NCBI GenBank assembly: GCA_027027675.1
Contig: JALVKT010000135.1
Coordinates: forward strand, 1 to 9,530
Direction of reading: 5' to 3'
DNA: 9,530 nucleotides
Source of the DNA: Thermofilaceae archaeon
GTDB taxonomy: Archaea > Thermoproteota > Thermoprotei > Thermofilales > Thermofilaceae
In this document: positions 1 through 5,326 of the stretch, piece by piece
Layout: every line of letters begins with the position of its first letter
Position numbering within the stretch: position 1 is the first letter of the stretch
The notes under the pieces: generated by a model
The model's input: only the letters and a program-made list of their open reading frames with translations
Database searches by the model: none
What the model was told of the DNA's origin: nothing
Program-made: the position numbers and the translations under genes

Positions 1-1110
1 GCTATCCAGTGGAGCCAGGAGAACAGCGTCCTGCCCACGAGGAACTTCAGCGAGGGCGTCTTCGAGGAGGCGGACAAGATAAACGGGTTCGCCATGGAGA
101 TGGCAAAGGTTGAGCAGAGGGGCTGCCCCAACTGCACCATGCCCTGCGGCAACGTTGTCCTCGACGACGAGGGCTTCAAGGCGGAGCTCGACTACGAGAA
201 CGTCGCGCTGCTAGGCTCCAACCTCGGCATAGGGGACCTCGCCAAGGTGGCCCGCCTGAACAGGCTCGCCGACATGTGGGGCGTCGACACGATAGGCCTC
301 GGCGCCGCGATAGGGTTCGCGATGGAGGCTAGCGAGCGGGGCCTGATCGGGGAGAGGCTGGAGTGGGGCGACTTCGACGCGGCGCTCGACCTTGCGAGGG
401 CGATCGTTGAGAGGCGGGAGGGGCTGGGCGACACGCTGGCCATGGGGCTCGCCTACGCGGCCGAGAAGGTGGGCGGGGAGGAGTTCGCGATGCACGTTAA
501 GGGGCTGAGCATAACCGGCTATGACTGCCACGCCGCCCCGGGGATGGCGCTGTCCTACGGGGTCAGCCCGATAGGGGCGCACCACAAGGACGCGTGGGTT
601 ATAAGCTGGGAGACCCAGCACGGGAGGTTCGAGTACTCCTGGGAGAAGGCCGCGAAGGTCCTGGAGCTGCAGCGCATAAGGGGAGGCTTCTTCGAGACAA
701 TGGTGGCCTGCAGGCTCCCCTGGGTTGAGCTCGGCCTCGAGCTGGACTGGTACGTGAGGCTCTTCAACCACGCCACCGGGCTCTCCTGGAGCCTCGACGA
801 CCACTTCCGCGTGGCCGACCGCGTGCTCAACCTCGTGAGGGCCTTCTGGGTGCGCGAGTACGCCGCCGAGGGCAGACAGTGGAGCAGGAGGATGGACACG
901 CCGCCCAGGAAGTGGTTTGAGAGGCCCCTCACCAGGGGGCCGCTGAGGGGCGCCAGGCTCGACCCGCTCAAGTACGACAGGCTCCTCGGCGACTACTACG
1001 GGCTCATGGGCTGGGACTACAGGGGCGTCCCCAGGCGCTCCACCCTTGAAAGGCTGGGCCTCGGCTTCGCGGCCGAGGAGCTCGACGCCCGGGTCGGCCT
1101 CCTCCCCTAG
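1..1110 (+). CDS. aor: Aldehyde:ferredoxin oxidoreductase family protein, C-terminal part (5' end outside window)
   Basis: This is a tungstopterin enzyme of the AOR family, which oxidises aldehydes to carboxylic acids with ferredoxin as acceptor in the cytoplasm. The frame is open from base 1, so the gene begins upstream. About 369 residues are visible of the usual 600-630, which means the N-terminal cofactor-binding domain is missing from view. In window numbering, C42, C45 and C49 form the C-x2-C-x3-C set of the 4Fe-4S cluster, and C237 (in MVACRLPW) fits the distal fourth ligand. The first pterin motif DxxGL is intact (DTIGL, D96). The second, usually DxxGLC, reads ETMVAC, and the usual GxxH region reads IGAHHKDAW. 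These differences suggest a subfamily distinct from the Pyrococcus furiosus enzyme, so the aldehyde substrate cannot be assigned. A MoaD-like gene follows after 10 bases. Confidence 0.93.
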   Translation, partial: AIQWSQENSVLPTRNFSEGVFEEADKINGFAMEMAKVEQRGCPNCTMPCGNVVLDDEGFKAELDYENVALLGSNLGIGDLAKVARLNRLADMWGVDTIGLGAAIGFAMEASERGLIGERLEWGDFDAALDLARAIVERREGLGDTLAMGLAYAAEKVGGEEFAMHVKGLSITGYDCHAAPGMALSYGVSPIGAHHKDAWVISWETQHGRFEYSWEKAAKVLELQRIRGGFFETMVACRLPWVELGLELDWYVRLFNHATGLSWSLDDHFRVADRVLNLVRAFWVREYAAEGRQWSRRMDTPPRKWFERPLTRGPLRGARLDPLKYDRLLGDYYGLMGWDYRGVPRRSTLERLGLGFAAEELDARVGLLP

Positions 1111-1120
1111 CGTGCCGGCC

Positions 1121-1345
1121 ATGATAAGGGTGAAATACCTGGGCTTTTTCTCCGAGCTAGCCGGCGCTTCCGAGAAGACCTTCGACCTCGCGGAGGCTAC
1201 GGTTAGGGAGCTCGTAGACCCCCGCGTGCTGGAGGCGTCCAAGGGCGACCTAGTCGTGCTCGTTAACGGCCTGCCGGGGAGCCTCGACTCCAGGGTTAGG
1301 AGCGGCGACGTCGTGGCCGTGCTGCCGCACATGGGGGGCGGCTAG
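1121..1345 (+). CDS. moaD: MoaD/ThiS-family sulfur carrier protein
   Basis: This is a small ubiquitin-fold sulfur carrier of 74 residues, a normal MoaD length. It begins MIRVKYLGFFSELAG, typical of MoaD strand 1 and helix 1, has the core VVLVNG strand at about 45-50, and ends HMGGG. The C-terminal Gly-Gly is the site that MoeB/UbaA-type enzymes adenylate and thiocarboxylate. The open frame extends upstream into the end of the AOR gene, but homology begins at the ATG at 1121, 10 bases after the AOR stop. That position suggests one transcript and a role in building the dithiolene of the pterin cofactor used by AOR. Archaeal MoaD-like proteins (SAMPs) can also serve in tRNA thiolation or protein tagging, and that cannot be excluded. 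Its stop overlaps the stop of the convergent HAD gene. Confidence 0.9.
   Translation: MIRVKYLGFFSELAGASEKTFDLAEATVRELVDPRVLEASKGDLVVLVNGLPGSLDSRVRSGDVVAVLPHMGGG
1342..1345. other. Shared CTAG: overlapping stops of convergent genes
   Basis: The four bases CTAG are their own reverse complement. They provide the TAG of the MoaD-like gene on the plus strand and the TAG of the HAD gene on the minus strand. No intergenic terminator is possible between the two genes. Confidence 0.95.
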
Positions 1346-1836
1346 CCAAGCCACTCGTCAAGCCCCCTCAGAGGCCTCGCCTTGCCCCTGGACACGAGGT
1401 ACACCTTCGCCTCCGGGTGCCTTGCGCGGAGCTCCCTCGCAACTTTTTCGTCGTCCTCGTAGACCTCCTCTACCCGGCCGCCGGTCCTCGCGAGGTACCC
1501 TGAGAGGAGGGCGGGCTTCACCAGGTAGGCCGGCCTCCTGTCCCCGTCCCCGCGCATGAGGAGCGCCTCCACGCCGTCCACGTTTAGGCCGAAGCGCCTC
1601 AGCTCCTCGAGGGTGGCCTCCCTGAGCCTCTCGGGCCTCCCCGTGAGGAGCACTACGCGGCGGCCGGAGGCTATGTCCCTGTTAGCCTTCTCAATCATTT
1701 CCCGCACCGGCTTGTCGAGGGCTAGGAGCTTCGGGTCGAGGAAGGCCTCCCAGAAGTCCCCGCTGCCCCTGGCCCTCCTCATCCTCTCCGACGCGTCGAC
1801 GAGGACGCCGTCGACGTCGTAGACGACCACGCCCAT
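1342..1836 (-). CDS. HAD-superfamily phosphatase
   Basis: This is a 164-residue HAD hydrolase. Motif I is DVDGVLVD, with nucleophile D7 and acid/base D9. Motif II is LLTGRPE, with T65. Motif III is K107 (LVKPAL), and motif IV is the acidic YEDDEKV (D128, D129). The order and spacing (TGRP, then a T-x-x-x-L helix, then LLMRGDGDRR, then the Lys) resemble the 3'-phosphatase domain of T4 polynucleotide kinase and related small HAD phosphatases. There is little cap domain, only a helical insert at about 15-50, which points to a C0/C1 member able to accept a large substrate. The substrate is not known. The ATG at 1836 directly precedes motif I, so there is no room for a later start. The next gene diverges from a 38-base gap. 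Confidence 0.87.
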   Translation of the reverse strand: MGVVVYDVDGVLVDASERMRRARGSGDFWEAFLDPKLLALDKPVREMIEKANRDIASGRRVVLLTGRPERLREATLEELRRFGLNVDGVEALLMRGDGDRRPAYLVKPALLSGYLARTGGRVEEVYEDDEKVARELRARHPEAKVYLVSRGKARPLRGLDEWLG

Positions 1837-1874
1837 AGCAAAGTTTTTCCCGGCGGCGCCCTATGTAGGCTTCG
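1837..1874. promoter_or_regulatory. Compact divergent promoter region (HAD / DUF131)
   Basis: Only 38 bases separate the two start codons. On the minus strand CTACATAG (about 1861-1868) lies about 29 bases before the HAD ATG, a suitable place for a TATA box of a leaderless or nearly leaderless message. On the plus strand the A/T-rich CAAAGTTTTT (about 1840-1849) lies about 30 bases before the ATG at 1875. Both are weak matches judged by position and composition only. Confidence 0.35.
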
Positions 1875-2126
1875 ATGATGCTCGTCCTAGTCGCCACGGC
1901 GCTGCTAGCGCTGGGCGTGATACTCCTCGTTGCAGGCGTGATACTCTTCGCCCTCTCGGGGAGGAGGGGCCGCGAGGTACGGGGCGCCGGCGTCGTGATT
2001 ATAGGGCCGTTCCCGATACTCGTGGCGAGCGACAAGGAGACGGCCAGGCTTGCCGTGCTGCTCACAGTGGCCGCCCTGGCGGTGTTCGCCCTCTTCCTGC
2101 TAGTCTCCCTGGGTGTGAAGCCTTGA
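1875..2126 (+). CDS. TIGR00304/DUF131 family membrane protein
   Basis: This 83-residue protein has two predicted membrane helices, at about residues 2-27 and 58-80. They flank a short loop with RRGREVRGAGVVIIGPFP and then ILVASDK. The loop, with GxVVIIGPFPI followed by an A/G-S-D-K/R, is the signature of the archaeal TIGR00304 (DUF131) family, whose function is unknown. The basic RGRRGR stretch after helix 1 suggests that the loop faces the cytoplasm. Two adjacent ATGs exist (1875 and 1878), and either could be the start. The TGA stop at 2124-2126 overlaps the next start in the form TGATG, so the two genes are probably translationally coupled. It opens the five-gene run that ends at 4095. Confidence 0.85.
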   Translation: MMLVLVATALLALGVILLVAGVILFALSGRRGREVRGAGVVIIGPFPILVASDKETARLAVLLTVAALAVFALFLLVSLGVKP

Positions 2127-2491
2127 TGTGCTGCCTGATTCTGAGGAAGCTGTACGAGAGGCTAAGCCTGAGCAGGGGCCAGGTCGCGGCGGCAGCCGAC
2201 CTGCTGGCGAGGGAGCTGCTCCAGGACTTCAGGGCCGGGACGCCCCTCGAGGCCGTGGAGGAGGCGGCCAGGAGGGTCGGCCTCGAAGCCGTGCACCTCG
2301 GCGGGTACGAGTTCCTAGTGAAGGGGTGCGGCGAGTGCCCGGGCGAGGAAATGTGCCCCGTAGCCTTCTACCTCGCGGCCGCGGTGCGGGTCGCCGCTGG
2401 GGCCGCCGCCGTGCCCCTAAGGGATGGGGAGCGGTTCGGCGTTAAGGGGGAGGAGGGCTGCAGGGTCAGGATAAGGGTGTACAGGGAGTAA
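2126..2491 (+). CDS. Small cysteine-motif protein, V4R-like (inferred)
   Basis: I do not recognise this 121-residue protein with certainty. The first half is helical (residues 5-52), followed by a strand pair and the motif GCGECPGEEMCPVA, with C68, C71 and C77 in a C-x2-C-x5-C-P arrangement. A helix rich in Ala follows, and then GEEGCRVRIRVYRE with C112. The layout of a Cys motif, an Ala-rich helix, and a terminal G-x-x-x-C-x-hydrophobic strand resembles the C-terminal half of V4R (4-vinyl reductase) small-molecule or metal-binding domains. This is a resemblance, not an identification. The ATG at 2126 overlaps the preceding TGA. A TTG three bases earlier is possible but less likely. The initial MCC adds two further cysteines. 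Four cysteines could bind Zn or an Fe-S cluster. Confidence 0.75.
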   Translation: MCCLILRKLYERLSLSRGQVAAAADLLARELLQDFRAGTPLEAVEEAARRVGLEAVHLGGYEFLVKGCGECPGEEMCPVAFYLAAAVRVAAGAAAVPLRDGERFGVKGEEGCRVRIRVYRE

Positions 2492-2505
2492 GGCGTACTC
2501 CCCCG

Positions 2506-2934
2506 GTGGCCAGGGGGTGGGCCTTCTGCGCGGCCTGCGGCCTCTGCTGCAGGGACACGGAGATGCCGCTGACCCCCCGAGACGTTGAGAGGATAGAGGC
2601 CCTGGGCTACGGGAGGGAGGAGTTCTCTGTGGAGCGGGGCGGCGTCAGGTACCTGCGGAACGTCGACGGCAGGTGCTTCTTCTACGAGGAGGGGAGGGGC
2701 TGCAGGATATACCCTTACCGCCCCCTAGGCTGCTCCGTGTACCCGGTGGTGTTTGACGCGGAGGAGGGGCGGCCCGTCGCCGACCCCTACTGCCCCATGG
2801 CGCCGCTCGTCCCTGAGAGGTGGCTCAGGGAGGCGGAGCCCGTGCTGAGGCTGGTGCTCCGCCAGGCGGGGCTGGGGAAACGTGATAAGGGGGAGGCGGC
2901 GCCTTATACTCGTGGCGAAACTGTTGAGGATTGA
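2506..2934 (+). CDS. YkgJ-family cysteine-cluster protein
   Basis: This 142-residue protein has the YkgJ/UPF0153 pattern FCAACGLCC near the N-terminus (C8, C11, C14, C15). Further cysteines at C57 (RCFFY), C66 (GCRIYPYRPLGC), C76 and C96 (PYCP) complete the eight-cysteine set of the family. Members are annotated as putative zinc- or iron-chelating domains, and their biochemical role is not settled. The GTG at 2506 is chosen because it sits eight codons before the first conserved Cys and no better start exists nearby. It follows the previous stop by 14 bases. The last 40 or so residues are basic and poorly conserved in character, and the final codons overlap the next gene in another frame. It stands between two other cysteine-motif genes. 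Confidence 0.9.
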   Translation: MARGWAFCAACGLCCRDTEMPLTPRDVERIEALGYGREEFSVERGGVRYLRNVDGRCFFYEEGRGCRIYPYRPLGCSVYPVVFDAEEGRPVADPYCPMAPLVPERWLREAEPVLRLVLRQAGLGKRDKGEAAPYTRGETVED

Positions 2935-3169
2935 GGAGCGGGCGCTCCAGCTGATAAGGGAGAAGGGCTATATAGATTATGACTTCCTCTCCCGGAGGCT
3001 TGGCGTGCCCCCTGCGGCCGCGAAGAGGGTTGTCGACCACCTCGTTGAGAGGGGCCTGCTAGTCCCGGAGGAGTGCGACTGCGGCAAGTGCCCCCTAGCC
3101 TCCGTGTGCCCCTACGCGGGGCGTAAATCGGCGAAGACCTATAGGCTAAGGCTGAGAGGCGCCAGGTGA
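2912..3169 (+). CDS. Winged-helix protein with C-terminal cysteine motif (FeoC-like arrangement)
   Basis: This is a DNA-binding-type winged helix of 85 residues. Helix 1 is LRIEERALQLIREKGYI, the helix-turn-helix is DFLSRRLGVPPAAAKRVVDHLVERGLL, and the wing carries CDCGKCPLASVC (C55, C57, C60, C66) followed by the strand KTYRLRLR. A winged helix with cysteines in the wing recalls FeoC and other Fe-S or metal-sensing regulators, so it may sense metal or redox state, which is inference. The start is uncertain. The GTG at 2912 gives a natural N-terminus and a 23-base overlap with the YkgJ gene. A GTG at 2882 would add ten mostly basic residues, and a TTG at 2924 would remove four. Its TGA overlaps the next ATG (TGATG). 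It shares the C-x2-C-x5-C-P motif with the gene at 2126. Confidence 0.8.
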   Translation: MAKLLRIEERALQLIREKGYIDYDFLSRRLGVPPAAAKRVVDHLVERGLLVPEECDCGKCPLASVCPYAGRKSAKTYRLRLRGAR

Positions 3170-4095
3170 TGCTGCTCTTCTTCGTCGACAGGGAGTGCCT
3201 CGAGGACTACGAGCCCCTCAGCGACTACACCGTGCCCCCCGCGCTGGACGTGGGCGGCCGCCTCCTCGCAGACCTGTGGGCCGAGCGGCTCGGCGTGGAG
3301 GAGTACGGGCTTGCAACGAGGGGCTTCCTCGGCGAAAGCGTTGAGTGGCTCACTGGGGGCAGGCTCAGGCCAGTAGCCCCGAGGGGCGACGCGCTCCTCC
3401 TCAACGCCTGCGCCTCCCCCTTCTCCGGGAAGCTTGTAAGCCTGCTCCGCGGCATGGCCGGGCTCGGAAGCAGCGCGGTGTACGCGGGCCGCAGGGTGGT
3501 GGCCGTGAAGGTCTCCTCGGCCAGCAGGGGGCTCCTCGACGCGTTCACCGGCGTCGTTGAGCCGGAGCTCGTGTACGGGAACATGGGGATGTTCGAGGAG
3601 GAGATGCTCGACCCGGGCGAGGCGCTCCTGGGGCCCAGGGAGCTCCTAGCAGGGCTTGTAGCGGAGGCCTCCAAGGAGGGAGGCAGCTACATAGGCCCCG
3701 GGGCAAGGGTGGCCCCCGGCGCGGTGGTGGTGGACAGCATTGTGGAGGGGGACGCGGTGATAGAGGGGGTTGTGAAGAGGAGCTACGTCTCCAGGAACTC
3801 CTGGGTGGCAGGCTACGTAGAGGACAGCATCATAGGCCTGGGCGGCGAGGTGTACCCCGGCTCCTACCTCCGCGGCGTAATCGCCGGCGTGTTCGCGAGG
3901 GCGCTCCCCGGCCTCTACGCGGTAGACTCTACGCTGTGGCACGGCGAGGAGGCCTCGGGGCTCCGTGGCGCGGGGGCCGAGCCCCTGGCCGCCTACAGGG
4001 CCTCGCTTTACAGGCGGTGGGGCCGCCTCCCCTCAAGGTTTGAGGAGGAGCTTCTCAGACGAAGACGTAGATCTCGACAGGGTCGCCGTCCTTGA
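3169..4095 (+). CDS. GlmU-like sugar nucleotidyltransferase-related protein with left-handed beta-helix
   Basis: This is a 308-residue protein. The N-terminus (FFVDRECLEDYEPLSDYTVP, then ALDVGGRLLADLWAERLG) matches the layout of the alternative GlmU family (TIGR03991-like). In that family a short F/V-D segment, a P-L-S/T-x-x-x-x-P element and an R/D-x-G stretch stand at the start of a divergent nucleotidyltransferase domain. Residues about 174-240 hold hexapeptide repeats (IGPGARVAPGAVV, VEGDAVIEGVV, IIGLGGEVYPGSYL) that form a left-handed beta-helix of acyltransferase type. Only about four coils are seen, fewer than in full GlmU. A role in sugar-phosphate activation or acylation is inferred. 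The ATG at 3169 overlaps the previous TGA, and a GTG at 3166 is also in frame. The last 12 residues are Arg-rich and antisense to the end of rbkR. Confidence 0.72.
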   Translation: MLLFFVDRECLEDYEPLSDYTVPPALDVGGRLLADLWAERLGVEEYGLATRGFLGESVEWLTGGRLRPVAPRGDALLLNACASPFSGKLVSLLRGMAGLGSSAVYAGRRVVAVKVSSASRGLLDAFTGVVEPELVYGNMGMFEEEMLDPGEALLGPRELLAGLVAEASKEGGSYIGPGARVAPGAVVVDSIVEGDAVIEGVVKRSYVSRNSWVAGYVEDSIIGLGGEVYPGSYLRGVIAGVFARALPGLYAVDSTLWHGEEASGLRGAGAEPLAAYRASLYRRWGRLPSRFEEELLRRRRRSRQGRRP

Positions 4096-4729
4096 GGCCC
4101 AGCTCGTCCCGGAGCCTAACGGGGGCTATGAGCTCCACCACGTCGTCCCCGTGCCTGGTAACCTCGAGGTCTAGTAGGGCGCAGTTTGCGCTCTTGTCGC
4201 GGCCCCTTATCACAGCCCTGTAGACGGTGACGCCGCCGTACCTCCTCCCGTTGAGCGTGAAGCCCTCAATCCTGTAGCCCTGCATGTCCCTCAGCGCCTT
4301 CCTGGCCGGCACGTACTCGTCGTGCAGCTTCACGTTAAGCGTGCCCGCGAACGGCTCGTAGCCGAGTATCTCGGCGAAGCGGGCCCTGTACTCGGGGATG
4401 CTCATGTACACAGCCCCTTCTCCAAGCCCCTTGGTCACAACCCCCTTGAGGACGACCGTCTTGTCCTCGAAAAGGCTCCTCAGGTCCCGGTACACGGCCT
4501 CGAGGAGGCGCCTCCCACGCGCCGAGAGCTTGTAGTAGGTGCTGTTGCCCACCCTGTTCGTCAGGAGGTAGCCCTCCTCAACGGCCAGCTCTAGCAGGCG
4601 TCTAAGCTTCCACGCGGAGACGCCCAGGCTCTTGGCGAGCTCCGTCCTGCTTATCCTGACGGGCGTGTAGAGACACCCCCTCCTGCCAAGCTCTATTAGG
4701 AGGGGGAGCACGCTGTACTCCTCCCTCAT
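4055..4729 (-). CDS. rbkR: RbkR: HTH regulator fused to CTP-dependent riboflavin kinase
   Basis: This 224-residue bifunctional protein has two domains. Residues 1-88 form a winged helix (helix-turn-helix at about 29-50, SRTELAKSLGVSAWKLRRLL; wing NRVGNSTYYKLSARG). Residues 92-224 are the archaeal riboflavin kinase domain, which makes FMN from riboflavin with CTP. Visible kinase motifs are the glycine loop GLGEGAVYMS (101-110), LGYEPFAGTLNVKL (122-135), and the end element HGDDVVELIAPVRLRDELGLKDGD (193-216). This fusion is known in archaea as RbkR, a regulator of riboflavin metabolism and transport genes. No riboflavin biosynthesis genes lie in the window. The ATG at 4729 precedes the first helix. 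The 3' end overlaps the convergent GlmU-like gene by 41 bases. Confidence 0.93.
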   Translation of the reverse strand: MREEYSVLPLLIELGRRGCLYTPVRISRTELAKSLGVSAWKLRRLLELAVEEGYLLTNRVGNSTYYKLSARGRRLLEAVYRDLRSLFEDKTVVLKGVVTKGLGEGAVYMSIPEYRARFAEILGYEPFAGTLNVKLHDEYVPARKALRDMQGYRIEGFTLNGRRYGGVTVYRAVIRGRDKSANCALLDLEVTRHGDDVVELIAPVRLRDELGLKDGDPVEIYVFV

Positions 4730-4738
4730 CAGCCTTCC

Positions 4739-4746
4739 AGATATCT
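4739..4746. promoter_or_regulatory. Candidate operator: AGATATCT palindrome upstream of rbkR
   Basis: A perfect 8-base palindrome lies between the TATA-like box and the rbkR ATG, at or near the expected transcription start. That is where an autorepressor would act. The link to RbkR is inference from position. I could not compare it with published RbkR sites. Confidence 0.3.
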
Positions 4747-4759
4747 ACCCGTGATGGAC

Positions 4760-4768
4760 ACATAAACC
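4760..4768 (-). promoter_or_regulatory. TATA-like box of rbkR
   Basis: On the minus strand GGTTTATGTG forms an A/T-rich element in a GC-rich stretch, centred about 34 bases before the rbkR start codon. With the usual 25-27 base spacing, transcription would start near 4738, giving a leader of about 9 bases. This suggests rbkR is transcribed on its own and not only from the membrane-protein gene upstream. Confidence 0.45.
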
Positions 4769-4790
4769 CTGGCTTCGACTCCTGTCTATC

Positions 4791-5180
4791 CTAGGCGACG
4801 ACCTCGAAGTCCCTCATCTCGCCGTAAACCCTCAGCGCGAGCACCGCGGCCATCACCCCCGCGGCGGCCACAGAGACCGCGGGCCGGAGCACCGCGTCGA
4901 ACACGCCGAAGCCTATCGTGGAGGCGAGGGCGTACGCGGGGAGGAGCACGAGGGAATAGGTTCCCCTCACCTCGCCCCTCGAGTAGAGCCTCGAAAACCT
5001 GTAGACGAGGGAGCCGAGGAAGTAGGAGGCGGCGGCCGCAGGCGGCAGCAGGTAGAGCCCCTCCACGTGGAGGTAGAGGCCTGCAACGCCAACCGCTATG
5101 AAGAGGGCCAGGAGCACGTTTATGCTCCTCTCAGCCTCTATAACCGCGTAGTCCATAAGGTCTTCGAGCAGCTCCCTCAC
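4791..5180 (-). CDS. Hypothetical four-helix membrane protein
   Basis: I do not recognise the family of this 129-residue protein. Residues 1-18 form an acidic amphipathic stretch (RELLEDLMDYAVIEAERS). Four hydrophobic segments follow at about 20-38, 42-60, 75-95 and 99-118, with the loop RFSRLYSRGEVRG between helices 2 and 3 and a short charged tail. By the positive-inside rule the basic loop, and with it both ends, face the cytoplasm. The start is GTG at 5180. An in-frame ATG at 5156 would drop eight residues. It lies 61 bases upstream of rbkR on the same strand, but rbkR appears to have its own TATA box, so co-transcription is uncertain. Confidence 0.75.
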   Translation of the reverse strand: MRELLEDLMDYAVIEAERSINVLLALFIAVGVAGLYLHVEGLYLLPPAAAASYFLGSLVYRFSRLYSRGEVRGTYSLVLLPAYALASTIGFGVFDAVLRPAVSVAAAGVMAAVLALRVYGEMRDFEVVA

Positions 5181-5257
5181 TTCAAACCCCGGTTACACAA
5201 CGCCCCGCGCGGCGATACATGGGGCGCGCCCAGGCCCCCCGGGAAGCCGGGCGGCGC

Positions 5258-5277
5258 ACAGCCGTATTACAGCCGTA
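5258..5277 (+). repeat. Tandem 9-base direct repeat upstream of archaemetzincin
   Basis: ACAGCCGTA occurs at 5258-5266 and again at 5269-5277, with two T residues between the copies. The 11-base period is close to one DNA helical turn, which suits side-by-side binding of a regulator. It sits 50-70 bases before the amzA start, inside a 146-base divergent gap (5181-5326) with no clear small gene or RNA. A short C/G hairpin (CCCGG-GAAG-CCGGG) lies just before it. Confidence 0.6.
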
Positions 5278-5326
5278 GCGGCAAGGATAGTAGTGACCCC
5301 TCCCCCTAACACTGGGGATCGGCGCT

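Noticed and set aside
211..1332. Long open frame on the minus strand opposite the AOR gene
   Set aside because: It is antisense to clear AOR and MoaD homology, is rich in Pro, Val, Glu and His as expected from a GC-rich shadow frame, and has no recognisable motif.
2969..2975. TATATAG resembling a strong TATA box
   Set aside because: It lies inside the winged-helix gene, encoding part of GYID, and no start codon lies about 30 bases downstream in a new gene.
5181..5326. Small RNA or C/D-box RNA in the amzA upstream gap
   Set aside because: TAGTGAC is near a C box, but no matching D box or terminal stem is present.
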